From CAYZGU01 sp964478165 (GTDB lineage: Bacteria > Poribacteria > WGA-4E > JAJDTR01): a stretch of 64,000 bases of DNA. Numbering within the stretch: position 1 is the stretch's first letter; each line of letters opens with the position of its first letter. Below the pieces are notes generated by a model. It was given only the letters and a program-made list of their open reading frames with translations, had not been told where the DNA came from and ran no database searches. Positions 55,921 through 64,000 of this stretch are shown here, one piece after another. The stretch is taken from assembly GCA_964478165.1 (NCBI GenBank), contig CAYZGU010000027.1:62001-126000 (forward strand), given 5' to 3'. The position numbers and the translations under genes are program-made.

Positions 55921-56709
55921 TCATTGCACCCAACCAGAAGTTACGGTTGCGATTTCCTCTGGTGAAAGTGTACGAAACTTGGTCTTGCTTCGACGCTTCA
56001 GGTCCAAAACGGCAGCTTCAATCTCACCATCTTCTAGTTCTTTATGCAAGAGCTCATGAGCGTGCTCGCGACTCATATCCACCTCAACATCCTCACCCGA
56101 ATCAGCTTGGTCGTCTTTGTGCAAGCTCAGGTGCCGTCCAACGGCCCACGTTTCCAGGGCCAGTCGAATAGAAGACATCAACGTGTTGTCATCTGCTTGA
56201 GCGTGGGATAAATATCTGTGCATTATGGCCTCAATTGCCTCGGTTCCGGCAATCATCTGAGCATATCGATTTGCTGCCACTGTACCATCATAGTTAATTG
56301 AGATAAGTTGGTTGTCCCTTCCGTGTGTGCCCAGTTCGGCCAATAACACTTTGATAATAGGCGCTGATCCAAAAATTGTCTCGAACGCTTGCTTAATCGT
56401 AGGACTAAGAACAAAGTTCGCCAGTCTGTGTAGGGTTACATCATCAACAGAATTTTGAAAGCCTTGTACAGAAGCAGTGTCGGTTGCTAGCATGCGCAAT
56501 TCTTCGATGTAGGCTGTATGTCCAATGGCCGCCAAGACAGTTCGGTTGTGGACTTCAAAAATCTTACGCTGACCACGTCCCACTGTGAGCAGTAACATGC
56601 CATTGTCATAGCTCAACCCAACGACGGGGCTTCCTGGTCGAAGTTGGTCCTCGATATAGTCCCGTCGATCGTTAATCGCTTCAATCCAGCGATATGGTTC
56701 ATCTAGCAT
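55921..56709 (-). CDS. prcA: Proteasome alpha subunit
   Basis: The alpha subunit forms the outer rings of the 20S core and gates entry. The 262-residue protein lacks a catalytic N-terminal Thr. It shows YRWIEAINDRRDYIEDQLRPGSPVVGLSYDNGMLLLTVG in two parts, with the alpha-type H0-helix region at the start, and VLAAIGHTAYIEELRMLATD. The C-terminal tail is acidic (KDDQADSGEDVEVD, ELEDGEIEAAV). Its ATG lies inside the end of prcB with an 11-base overlap, so subunits are made together. The N-terminal residues are short and atypical compared with actinobacterial PrcA, which may alter gating. Confidence 0.93.
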   Translation of the reverse strand: MLDEPYRWIEAINDRRDYIEDQLRPGSPVVGLSYDNGMLLLTVGRGQRKIFEVHNRTVLAAIGHTAYIEELRMLATDTASVQGFQNSVDDVTLHRLANFVLSPTIKQAFETIFGSAPIIKVLLAELGTHGRDNQLISINYDGTVAANRYAQMIAGTEAIEAIMHRYLSHAQADDNTLMSSIRLALETWAVGRHLSLHKDDQADSGEDVEVDMSREHAHELLHKELEDGEIEAAVLDLKRRSKTKFRTLSPEEIATVTSGWVQ

Positions 56710-57532
56710 AATCTATTTCGACAAATTCACTATAGATCTCTTGTAATCGTTCCTCGGAGAGATCTTGAATTCCCTTTTTTGTAATTGTTTTGATTGTGGG
56801 AAAGATACGGGATTTTGGATTGTATCCACTAGTTGCAACATCATATTCCGACGCAGTGTCAAGGAGTCTCAAAACCGTGAGTGTGGCCTGTTGTTCATCC
56901 ATGGCAGCAAGCGGACTGTCGCCCCAGCGGTCTAGGTAACGAAAAACTCCCCGAATCCAGACTGATCCAGATCCGGATACAGCGAATGCCGTGTTTTCGA
57001 ACTGTGCCCCGAGCGCATCAAAGAAGAAAATTTTTCCGCTATCTTTACCCTCATCGCTGTTCAAATCGTAGAGGGCAAAGATCGGAATCACCCCTCCTAT
57101 GCCCTGTAATGCCATTGGCAAGTTGTCGCGGAGGAGGCGGGAGAGCATCCGCAGTTTACCTTCTATGCTTAATTCCTGAAGTTGACTGCGGCGAAAATAT
57201 TGAAATGAATGTTCAAGAATTCGTGCCATCTCATAGGCAATGGCAGGAGAACCCGAGATTGCTAAAACAGAGTATTCGTCAATTGCCAATACTTTTTCAG
57301 CACGATCATACATGACGGAGGTGCCGGCTGTCGCGCGTCTGTCTCCGGCAATGAGAATGCCATCATTATAACGCACGGCAATGACGGTCGTTCCCTCTGC
57401 CATCTCCAGATGATGTGTCGGTGAATTTTCGCGTATCACTGGGGTCCGGTGGGCCTCCCCGTGAGCGGAATCAAGTTGAACGCGACAACTCTGAGACTTT
57501 AACAAATCGAGAAAGTCACCTTTGTGATTCAT
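56699..57532 (-). CDS. prcB: Proteasome beta subunit (catalytic)
   Basis: The catalytic subunit of the 20S core, 277 residues. Autocleavage before Thr48 (AEG-TTVIAVRYNDG) would expose the nucleophile. Counting from it, Asp17 (GDRRATAG) and Lys33 (DRAEKV) are both present, so the active site is complete. The propeptide is 47 residues and the mature chain 230. VLAISGSPAIAYEMARILEHSF and DNLPMALQGIGGVIPIFALYD are conserved blocks. The ATG is three bases behind the UBact stop, so tag and protease are translated together. It overlaps prcA. Confidence 0.95.
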   Translation of the reverse strand: MNHKGDFLDLLKSQSCRVQLDSAHGEAHRTPVIRENSPTHHLEMAEGTTVIAVRYNDGILIAGDRRATAGTSVMYDRAEKVLAIDEYSVLAISGSPAIAYEMARILEHSFQYFRRSQLQELSIEGKLRMLSRLLRDNLPMALQGIGGVIPIFALYDLNSDEGKDSGKIFFFDALGAQFENTAFAVSGSGSVWIRGVFRYLDRWGDSPLAAMDEQQATLTVLRLLDTASEYDVATSGYNPKSRIFPTIKTITKKGIQDLSEERLQEIYSEFVEIDYAR

Positions 57533-57535
57533 TGA

Positions 57536-57733
57536 CTATTCCCCTGTTCTCTGATGATAATTCCTTGATTGATCTCTTTTTACACGTCGCATTCGGTTGA
57601 GTAGCTCCCTCCTGTCTGGACTGTTCGTGTCAGGACGCTTTGGTCCATCATCATCGTTCCCATTGCCGGGGCCAAAAGGTTTCACTGGTTGTTGTTTTCG
57701 ATCCCTTAGAAATATGAACTCATTCGCTGGCAA
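57536..57733 (-). CDS. ubact: Prokaryotic ubiquitin-like protein UBact (Pup-type tag)
   Basis: A 65-residue, mostly charged, low-hydrophobic protein between dop and prcB. It ends NYHQRTGE: the final Gly-Glu is the tag end, and the terminal Glu can be ligated directly. The RRELLNRMRRVKRDQSRNY segment is the coiled-coil part that the ATPase grips, and the GPGNGNDDDGPKRPDTNSPD half should be disordered. The R-[TS]-G-[EQ] ending and composition match the UBact family reported from Gram-negative bacteria, rather than actinobacterial Pup, which ends in GGQ/GGE. The start is TTG with AGGAGG eight bases upstream. Its small size makes it easy to miss. Confidence 0.9.
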   Translation of the reverse strand: MPANEFIFLRDRKQQPVKPFGPGNGNDDDGPKRPDTNSPDRRELLNRMRRVKRDQSRNYHQRTGE

Positions 57734-57885
57734 GGTTATAGCCTCCTATAGATAGATTCATTTGTCAGTTCGTTTAACGCTGTTTGCATGTTTCATGTTG
57801 TAATCCGGTTGAAAAAACGCAATTGCTGCTTCGGAGATGTGCGGCATTGAATCATACTATCGATGTGTCGAACAACTGCTACAAT

Positions 57886-59403
57886 TCAGCTCTCAAGTCC
57901 TAAAATGTTTATCAGGGCTTCAACGGTTTGAGATTCATCCAGTGCACAGTTATATTTCGCTGCACGTTCTGGAGTTACTAACTGATTCATGCTAACTGAA
58001 ACGGGTCGTCCACCTACTCTAAATGTGACATTGTCCCATTGGACAGATTTAATGTCAGCACGGAACTTGTTGAGTGATGTTCCCCGAAAATATGCACGTG
58101 TGTCTCGAGGAGGATGGTGGGTTGCATCTTCAATCTGTTCGTTGGTTACAACGCGATGCATCAAATTTTGTGCTTCAAGCCCATAATATAACCCCTCCTG
58201 CCGATTGATATTATGATATTCCAAATCGAGACTCTGAAGCCACGGATCGTCCCAACCAATGCCTTCTGCGTCGATAAACGTTTCGAGGAGCCATTTTTTT
58301 GCGACCCAATCCAAGCGATCCCTCAGGCACATCGGATCGCGTTCTAAACTATTGAGCACAACTTCCCATTCAGTTAGTACCCAATCGGTTTCGGAATCCT
58401 GACCAGAGAGGTGTTTCTGAGCCAATGTCAGATATCTGCGCTGGAGGTCAACTGCTGAGATTTTAGTGCCATTTTTCAACCGACAGTGCCACTGATAGTT
58501 TTGATCTCGGGAAATCTCTTTAATTGTTTGGATGGGATCATGGATTGCAAGATCGTCCGGAATCTGCCTCTGTTCAATCAGCGTGATGACCAATGCTGTC
58601 GTTCCCAACTTAAGGGCCATGGTATATTCCGACATGTTCGCATCGCCAACAATGCCATGAAGTCGGCGATACTTAGTTGAATCGGCATGTGGTTCGTCTC
58701 GGGTGTTAACAATTGGTCGATTGTGCATAGTGTCAACACTTACCTCGACATGGAAAAAGTCAGAGCGTTGGGCCAATTGAAAAAAACCCGGCGAACTGAT
58801 TCCGGACTCCGTTTCGATACCGATCTTCCCGGCACCAGCAAAGATCTGGCGCGTGACGAAGAACGGGAGAATACTCTCTTTTAGATAGTCGAACGAAACC
58901 TCGCGGTTCATCAAGTAGTTGTCGTGACAGCCGTAACTGTGTCCATGAAAATCTGTATTATTCTTGTATAATGACACCCGCTGCTTTATTTCTTTGCTAC
59001 GACGGACGGCGCATTGCTGGAGAATTCGTTCTCCAGCCTTATCGTGGGCAATAAGTTCAAACAGGTTTTGGCATTCGGGCGTGGAATATTCTGGGTGTGC
59101 GTGATCGTTGTACAACCGCGCCCCATTTACGAGGATGAGATCGCTTTTGAGCTCGTTAATGTTTATGTTTCGCTCTCGATCTTGTTCGTGAAACTGTTGT
59201 TCGTCAGGATGTTCTTGCAGTGTGTCGGCCCGAAAACCGCGCTCGTCGCGAAACGGGTCTTCACTGTCGTAATCCCACATGGGTCGAAAATCCCCGGGTC
59301 GATAGCTCTTAATGAGGTCAATCGACTGGAGAACATGGTCAATGTCGTCCGTGTCTTCAATTGTGATGCCGTATTCCGTTTCAATTCCAAAGAGTCTTCG
59401 CAT
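57886..59403 (-). CDS. dop: Depupylase/deamidase Dop
   Basis: Dop removes the tag from proteins and, where needed, deamidates a C-terminal Gln. The protein begins MRRLFGIETEYG; ETEYG marks Dop. The insertion of about 45 residues (SYRPGDFRPMWDYDSEDPFR to EQQFHEQDRERNININEL) is the Dop-loop missing from PafA. The catalytic Asp is in GARLYNDHAHPEYSTPEC. Other blocks are YKNNTDFHGHSYGCHDNYL and RQIFAGAGKIG. I use the ATG at 59403 (505 residues); an ATG five codons upstream (59418) is an alternative, neither with a strong ribosome binding site. It is separated by 152 bases from UBact. Confidence 0.94.
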   Translation of the reverse strand: MRRLFGIETEYGITIEDTDDIDHVLQSIDLIKSYRPGDFRPMWDYDSEDPFRDERGFRADTLQEHPDEQQFHEQDRERNININELKSDLILVNGARLYNDHAHPEYSTPECQNLFELIAHDKAGERILQQCAVRRSKEIKQRVSLYKNNTDFHGHSYGCHDNYLMNREVSFDYLKESILPFFVTRQIFAGAGKIGIETESGISSPGFFQLAQRSDFFHVEVSVDTMHNRPIVNTRDEPHADSTKYRRLHGIVGDANMSEYTMALKLGTTALVITLIEQRQIPDDLAIHDPIQTIKEISRDQNYQWHCRLKNGTKISAVDLQRRYLTLAQKHLSGQDSETDWVLTEWEVVLNSLERDPMCLRDRLDWVAKKWLLETFIDAEGIGWDDPWLQSLDLEYHNINRQEGLYYGLEAQNLMHRVVTNEQIEDATHHPPRDTRAYFRGTSLNKFRADIKSVQWDNVTFRVGGRPVSVSMNQLVTPERAAKYNCALDESQTVEALINILGLES

Positions 59404-59471
59404 TGTCAGAGAGTGCATCTCAGTCGTGAGTCATTTTTGTTACTAGTGTCACAACGTTCGGCACTAGACTG

Positions 59472-61223
59472 TTAGATTACCCGACCGGTAGTTTGTCTTT
59501 CTGGCCTTCTTTCCGGTCGAACAGGTGAAACTTTGACAACATTATCGGCATCGTAATCTAACAGTTTGAGCCAATCCTCCACACTATCCGTTGATGGGAA
59601 AATGTCGCTCTCGTTGTATTCTGCGACTAGTCCGTCCAATAGATCGGAGGTGCTAATTCCATCTTCTTTTCCTTGGTTTTCAATAGTTCGCCTGATTGCA
59701 GACTCTTTTGCGCGTTGCACAACGGATTGGATTATCGCACCACTGCAGAGCTGGCCTCGATAGAGGGTGTCACGTCGTCCACTTCGGAGCGCAACCTCTA
59801 GAAACTTATTATCTTCTTCAGGGCGAAACATCTCATCGCAGACTTGATCTATAAGCTCGCCGATGGCTAACTCTACATCACCGCCGTGTGCCTTAATGAG
59901 CTGGGGATCAATCGGCAACTCGGGAGTGAGATAGATGCGGTAGATATCTCTTGCTGCTTCCTTGCCCGGGCGGGTGACTTTAATTTTTCGATCGATGCGC
60001 CCTGGGCGCAAAATTGCTGGATCAATGAGATCTGGTCGGTTTGTCGCGAGTATTATTACGATGTCTTGTAGTGACTCTATGCCATCCATTTCGGCACAGA
60101 ACATCGGAACAACTGTGTTGGCAATATTGTGCGACCGGAAAGAACGTCGCGTGCCTAGGATAGACTCCGCTTCATCGATAAAAACAAATGATAGGTAACC
60201 ATCTTTTCGCTTTTCACGCGCAATCTGGAAAATCTCGCGAACTTTTCGTTCAGATTCGCCGAGCCACATATTGAGAATCTCGGGGCCCTTGATGTGCAGG
60301 AAACAGCCTTCCACATCGGCTCCAGTCTCTTCTTTCAGTCTCTCTGTCAGATTGTGTGCTGTAGCTTTTCCAATCAGTGTCTTCCCACATCCCGGAGGAC
60401 CGTGCAGAAGGAAGCCCTTCGGCGCACTATACTGGAATCTTTCGAAGACTTCGGCGTGAAGAATGGGGAGTTCGATTGTGTCTTTAATCAATCGGATAGT
60501 CTCGTCTAGGCCACCAACTTGCTCCCACGGTATTTCCGGTACTTCCTCCAAATCGTAGTCTTTCACTTCCTGAGAATCTAGCCGCTCAAGCGCAACCTTA
60601 AAATTTGGATCTATTCGAATTTCATCTCCCATTTTCAATTTTGCGTCGACGAGATCCGTAGATCGTGCGAGAATTACAGATTGGGCGGCTGGTTCCTGTC
60701 CGACGCGGATTCGACCATCAGGAAGAACATCGCCAATTTTTCCTATTGGCCCGGCATCGCTGTATCCGAGCTCGCCTACCACAACATAAGCCTCGTTGAG
60801 CAGGACACTATACCCGATTTTAAACACTGCTGAATCCAGCTGTGAATCGATGTTAGCATAATATTCTGAGCCACCAAGAATCACGCGTGCAACGTCTTTT
60901 TTTGGAAGTCCGAGAAGCGTTCCGATTCGATTCGCTGGAGCCGTCAGTTTGTCAATTGTTTCTTGCATGTCGACAATGGCCTGCCTTGCTTCTTGGAACG
61001 TTACCTCGTCCTCAATAATGGTGCGTCTCAGCTGGTACAGGAGCGGACGCCGGCGGTCGTTTTCATGCGTTGCATAGATGACCTGATCTGCTAACATCAA
61101 GGCGCGGGGAGTTCCGACGCCATCTTCTTCAATTTCTTCGGGATTCTCATTCAGTTCGTCGTATAACTCGAGCCGGTCATCAAGTCGTCTCTCAAATCGA
61201 TTCCGATTTCTGTCATCACGCAT
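59472..61223 (-). CDS. mpa: Proteasome-associated AAA ATPase (Mpa/ARC)
   Basis: The hexameric ATPase that captures tagged proteins and threads them into the proteasome. The start is the ATG at 61223 with AAGGAGG six bases before it, giving 583 residues; an open extension upstream is not needed. A short coiled coil (about residues 60-110) should bind the tag. Then come an OB-fold region, Walker A HGPPGCGKTLIGKATA, Walker B FVFIDEAESILGTRR and arginine fingers in LRPGRIDRKIKV. The C-terminus is unusual: it ends TTGRVI, with no penultimate Tyr. Actinobacterial Mpa/ARC end in GQYL, which opens the gate of the core. It is first in the operon, 68 bases before dop. Confidence 0.95.
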   Translation of the reverse strand: MRDDRNRNRFERRLDDRLELYDELNENPEEIEEDGVGTPRALMLADQVIYATHENDRRRPLLYQLRRTIIEDEVTFQEARQAIVDMQETIDKLTAPANRIGTLLGLPKKDVARVILGGSEYYANIDSQLDSAVFKIGYSVLLNEAYVVVGELGYSDAGPIGKIGDVLPDGRIRVGQEPAAQSVILARSTDLVDAKLKMGDEIRIDPNFKVALERLDSQEVKDYDLEEVPEIPWEQVGGLDETIRLIKDTIELPILHAEVFERFQYSAPKGFLLHGPPGCGKTLIGKATAHNLTERLKEETGADVEGCFLHIKGPEILNMWLGESERKVREIFQIAREKRKDGYLSFVFIDEAESILGTRRSFRSHNIANTVVPMFCAEMDGIESLQDIVIILATNRPDLIDPAILRPGRIDRKIKVTRPGKEAARDIYRIYLTPELPIDPQLIKAHGGDVELAIGELIDQVCDEMFRPEEDNKFLEVALRSGRRDTLYRGQLCSGAIIQSVVQRAKESAIRRTIENQGKEDGISTSDLLDGLVAEYNESDIFPSTDSVEDWLKLLDYDADNVVKVSPVRPERRPERQTTGRVI

Positions 61224-62041
61224 TGAATTCCTCCTTGCACCCAGAAAGATAATTAGACCTCGAGATTGAATCATGTAGCGGAGAGTAGCTTTCAGTGAAT
61301 GCCTAGATTGCGTCGATGTAACTGATGGAGAGATCTCCTGAATATACCAACTCATTGTGACCTGCGGCAGATTAGGATAGAGAAAAGGGGACTGTCCTTG
61401 GGAGACCCACCTATTTTATCATAATATCTTAAAAACCTCAACTGAAAATACTGCCATTGTTCATCTTTCCCGTCAGAAAAGTGAGAGATCGTGAGTGTTG
61501 ATTGGTTTGCGTACACTTTTTGTCAAATTTCAGGGCATTGGTCTCGGGGCAACGTGCTGCTACAGAGCTTCGATATCGAAAAATATCAGATGTGAACTTC
61601 CAGAAGGTACTTTTAAGAACCAATTCGCCGGCATAGCCGTCAAAATGGTTCCGGCGGTCACAGAGCGATGGCAAATATTAAGAGTTTAAGGTCGAACGTT
61701 GATTTGATTTCGTTGTTCAACGGATTCGTTTACTCTAATTTCTGAGCATGGGACAGCTTACTATGTGTGGCGTAAGAAACAAAATATAAAAATTCCCCCA
61801 ATCGTTTCCCAATGTGATTAGTGGCGTGTTCCTTCCGAAAGGATTAGGTGTCTATGAGCACGTCCAAAGTGAAAGAAGAGAGGGGAAAACAGTATAGAGA
61901 GGTCTCATTCGGTGAAGTATTCGAAACTGGTTGGTCTGGAAATTCTCCCGATGAGACTAGCTGTGCATCGGCGCTTCAATTGTGACGGCTGGGTGTGCGT
62001 GGGAAAGTCAGAGACTTGTCGATGAATGCTGGGAGTGACGA
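61224..62041. other. Intergenic region upstream of the proteasome operon
   Basis: About 800 bases. The promoter of the minus-strand proteasome operon must lie here, but I could not pick a good pair of boxes. A 43-codon frame at 61854-61985 (plus strand, AAAGGA upstream) starts MSTSKVKEERGKQYREVSFGE; it is soluble and matches nothing I know, so it may be chance. Confidence 0.4.
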
Positions 62042-62254
62042 GTGACAAGCACAAGGTCCAAGAAGCGCTGGGGCATTCTTGGAGGAATCAATGATCTCTC
62101 GAGTGTGGGGAGACCATTTTCCACGACTACAGATTGCGAATTCCAGAGAGCTTCAGTGGCGAGTCTAAACAAAACTAACTGGTCTGCTTGCCTACTTCCC
62201 TGGGCTCGAGCTGATTATGAGATAGGGCACTCGTCCATTTTGGTCCCCATCTAG
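62042..62254 (+). pseudogene. Possible decayed Gfo/Idh/MocA oxidoreductase N-terminal fragment
   Basis: The frame reads KKRWGILGGINDL, then CEFQRASVASLNKT, then ADYE. In intact Gfo/Idh proteins the order is 'lrWGILGtg.ia', then '.a..vAVASRd..ka', then '.yg.YE.LL'. The glycine-rich NAD loop is damaged and the frame stops after 70 codons, with no catalytic part behind it. It would be a leftover of a lost gene. The match is by eye only. Confidence 0.3.
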
Positions 62255-62633
62255 AATCCGATTTTCAGGCTGGTCCATCGATGTGAAACCGAGATTTTCG
62301 TGGCCGTGATTTGAAAATCTTCGGCGGGCTCATTAGGCTAACAACAATAATTACCATTGATTTCTAAGTTTCTTCCTCCAATACCGCAAATAACGGGGAT
62401 TTGCGTAGATTTCTGTCCATTGTAGGAAGGTTATTGATAGGAGCCGAAAAACTAATACGACAGTTGTACGGGAGAGGGTTGGAGGCGGAATGGAAATTGT
62501 CCCATGACAGGCTTCGCATAAAGTCTACGATTGGAAATTCCGAACTCTAGGAGCGCTGCCATTCTCAAATTATGCATCCCTTTATTTGGGGAGTGGTTGG
62601 CCTCGTGTAAAAAACGATGTGACATGTCTTACC
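62255..62633. other. Intergenic region behind the PDZ protease
   Basis: About 380 bases that continue the low-coding zone. No gene, hairpin or T-run was recognised. Confidence 0.4.
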
Positions 62634-64000
62634 TCACCTGCCTTCTCCTGCCCCAGACTTTTTCCAATCCAATTTAGCTTCATCCCACTCAAACACTTGC
62701 AAAGGACCAAATTTGAGGTTTGCTGTAAGGCTTTTAGGTGTCGGAGAACTGTCAAACCGATTGAAATCACGAATGACAACATAGGTGTGTTGGCCGTCCG
62801 AGATTCCGTTGCAAGAGCGAATGAAGTCATCGAGATTCCGGATTGCTTTCCCGTTGAGTTCCTGGATTACGACCTTTGAATTCCCATTCTGTTCGCGCAT
62901 GCCAACTCGCGAAAAGCTACTACCCTTATCGGTGTGAGGTAGGAACACTCCCTCTGCTTCGAAGTATAGTAGCCTACGCAGATCTAGAGTAATGTCATGA
63001 AACATAGCACCCGCAAATCGCACAAATCGGCGGACCTTCTTGAGCTCAAGGTCTTCGACTGGGACTTCAATGGTCGTTTGTTCGCCATTGCGGTATATCT
63101 CTAACCCTACAGTTTCGTCGACGTTTTGGTTCAATACTAAATCGAAAGTGTAGAGCTCATCACGAATGAGCTTACCATTGATTCGATAGATTATGTCTGA
63201 AGCACGAAGATAGTTGCTACCCGTTGTACGGGGAATGACGGACTCAATCTGGATAAGTTTTGGTGTGCCAGCCTTTGACGGACCTAGCTCTCTGCGAGAT
63301 GATTGCGGTAATCTGAAATGTTTGATCGCTTCCCCAATTGAAACTAGCTTCAGGTCAACACCAATTTCTCCACGCTGAATCAGTACACCATTTTGAATTT
63401 GTGTCAATGCATCAATGAGGTACTCAATCGGGAGTTCAAAGCTAGAGGTGTCGGTTCCGCGAGCGTGGATTGCTACGACTTCTCCAGCAGTGTTCCAAAC
63501 GGGGCTCCCGCTGGATCCTCCAGTGCGGTCAAACGTAGTATGGATGTAGCTTGAATGACGATTGCCCTTGTTGACATTGAGGTTCGAAACTTTCCCCTCT
63601 TTTATTGAATACTCTTCTTTTTCATTATTACCGATGAGCAAAAGCTCATCGCCTAAATCGAGGCTTTTCCACCTTCCTAATCGTACCGCTTCAATCAAGA
63701 ATCCTACTTCTTGGGGATTGATTTGGTAGAATCCAAAGTCGTGTGTTGGATCATAGTAAAGGACCTTTGCCTCTGTAAAACTACCATCATAGAAGTTAAT
63801 TTTCACATAGGAAGGGCTACTGCCGGTAACATGGCGATTGGTGGCAATAGTTCCGCGCTTAGCATCCACGATGAAGCCCGTTGCAAATCTAGTTCCCTTG
63901 GATTCGGTTTCGAAAACAACTTCTGACGAAGTCTCCACGTTGACCACCATCGATTTGAATTTAGCAATCTGTTCGGTCCAATTGTGGGAAGCTTGGGTTC
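62634..64000 (-). CDS. Trypsin-like serine protease with two PDZ-like domains, 5' end outside window
   Basis: The frame is open to the window edge, so the true start lies beyond base 64000; an internal ATG at 63950 is not the start, because the preceding residues (HNWTEQIAKFKS) belong to the usual first helix. The protease triad is visible: His in GTIATNRHVTGS, Asp in YDPTHDFGFYQ, Ser in RTGGSSGSPVW. A first PDZ-like domain follows (LIQIESVIPRTTGSNYLRASD), and a second (FHDITLDLRRLLYFEAEGVF, then VIQELNGKAIRNLDDFI). The layout resembles DegP/HtrA and NMA111-type proteases that process misfolded proteins. About 455 residues are visible. Localisation cannot be told. Confidence 0.88.
   Translation of the reverse strand, partial: TQASHNWTEQIAKFKSMVVNVETSSEVVFETESKGTRFATGFIVDAKRGTIATNRHVTGSSPSYVKINFYDGSFTEAKVLYYDPTHDFGFYQINPQEVGFLIEAVRLGRWKSLDLGDELLLIGNNEKEEYSIKEGKVSNLNVNKGNRHSSYIHTTFDRTGGSSGSPVWNTAGEVVAIHARGTDTSSFELPIEYLIDALTQIQNGVLIQRGEIGVDLKLVSIGEAIKHFRLPQSSRRELGPSKAGTPKLIQIESVIPRTTGSNYLRASDIIYRINGKLIRDELYTFDLVLNQNVDETVGLEIYRNGEQTTIEVPVEDLELKKVRRFVRFAGAMFHDITLDLRRLLYFEAEGVFLPHTDKGSSFSRVGMREQNGNSKVVIQELNGKAIRNLDDFIRSCNGISDGQHTYVVIRDFNRFDSSPTPKSLTANLKFGPLQVFEWDEAKLDWKKSGAGEGR

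Noticed and set aside
61224..61355. N-terminal extension of the Mpa/ARC ATPase
   Set aside because: A strong ribosome binding site precedes the ATG at 61223 and the extension has no family counterpart.

Overview
The window looks like a chromosomal segment of an uncultured diderm (Gram-negative-type) bacterium. An outer membrane is indicated by a TonB-dependent receptor, an LptF/LptG pair for lipopolysaccharide export and an OmpA-like protein. Three gene sets narrow it further: a complete bacterial proteasome locus whose tagging protein is the UBact kind of Pup, the paired PSD1 (DUF1549/DUF1553) and DUF1501 genes typical of Planctomycetes, Verrucomicrobia, Poribacteria and relatives, and a PEP-hydrolase-like TIM barrel. 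My best inference is a Poribacteria-like or other PVC/FCB-adjacent lineage; this is not proven by the sequence. Gaps longer than about 300 bases add up to roughly 15 kb, close to a quarter of the window, and at least one holds a clear pseudogene, so the genome appears to be losing genes.

Layout. 1-3.3 kb: end of a beta-propeller protein, a concanavalin-like domain protein and a coiled-coil protein with its own promoter. 4.8-7.8 kb: overlapping hsp20-lon pair. 8.2-13.3 kb (minus): PEP-hydrolase-like protein, OmpA-like protein, M20 peptidase and a TIM-barrel epimerase. 13.6-16.6 kb: lptF, lptG and an isoprenylcysteine-methyltransferase-like membrane protein. 17.7-27.8 kb: decayed rex followed by a tetrapyrrole operon (hemB, hemL, polyprenyl synthase, a duplicated siroheme-synthase-like protein, a CcsA/HemX-like protein, hemA, hemC and a cobA-hemD fusion). 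28.3-33.1 kb (minus): DegT aminotransferase, aroQ, SAF-domain dehydrogenase and an SDR. 33-35.4 kb: a long stretch without a gene. 35.4-39.9 kb: an IF-1 with a Gly/Arg-rich extension, a TonB receptor and an M48 protease. 39.9-43.5 kb (minus): smc. 44.3-46.0 kb: IlvD/Edd dehydratase. 47.5-52.8 kb: a membrane-anchored protein of unknown function, then PSD1 and DUF1501. 53.1-54.3 kb (minus): ackA. 54.3-61.2 kb (minus): proteasome operon in the order Mpa/ARC ATPase, dop, UBact, prcB, prcA, pafA, closed by a hairpin terminator. 62.6-64 kb (minus): a trypsin-like/PDZ protease running off the window.

How the parts work together. The proteasome operon encodes every step of a tag-and-destroy pathway: PafA ligates UBact to lysines, Dop removes it, the Mpa/ARC ring unfolds tagged proteins and PrcA/PrcB degrade them. 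UBact already ends in Glu, so it should need no deamidation. Lon, Hsp20, an M48 protease and a PDZ protease make protein quality control a strong theme. The heme cluster makes 5-aminolevulinate by the C5 route and carries it to uroporphyrinogen III and precorrin-2. It has no hemE in this window, so siroheme, cobalamin or the siroheme-dependent heme route are all possible outputs.
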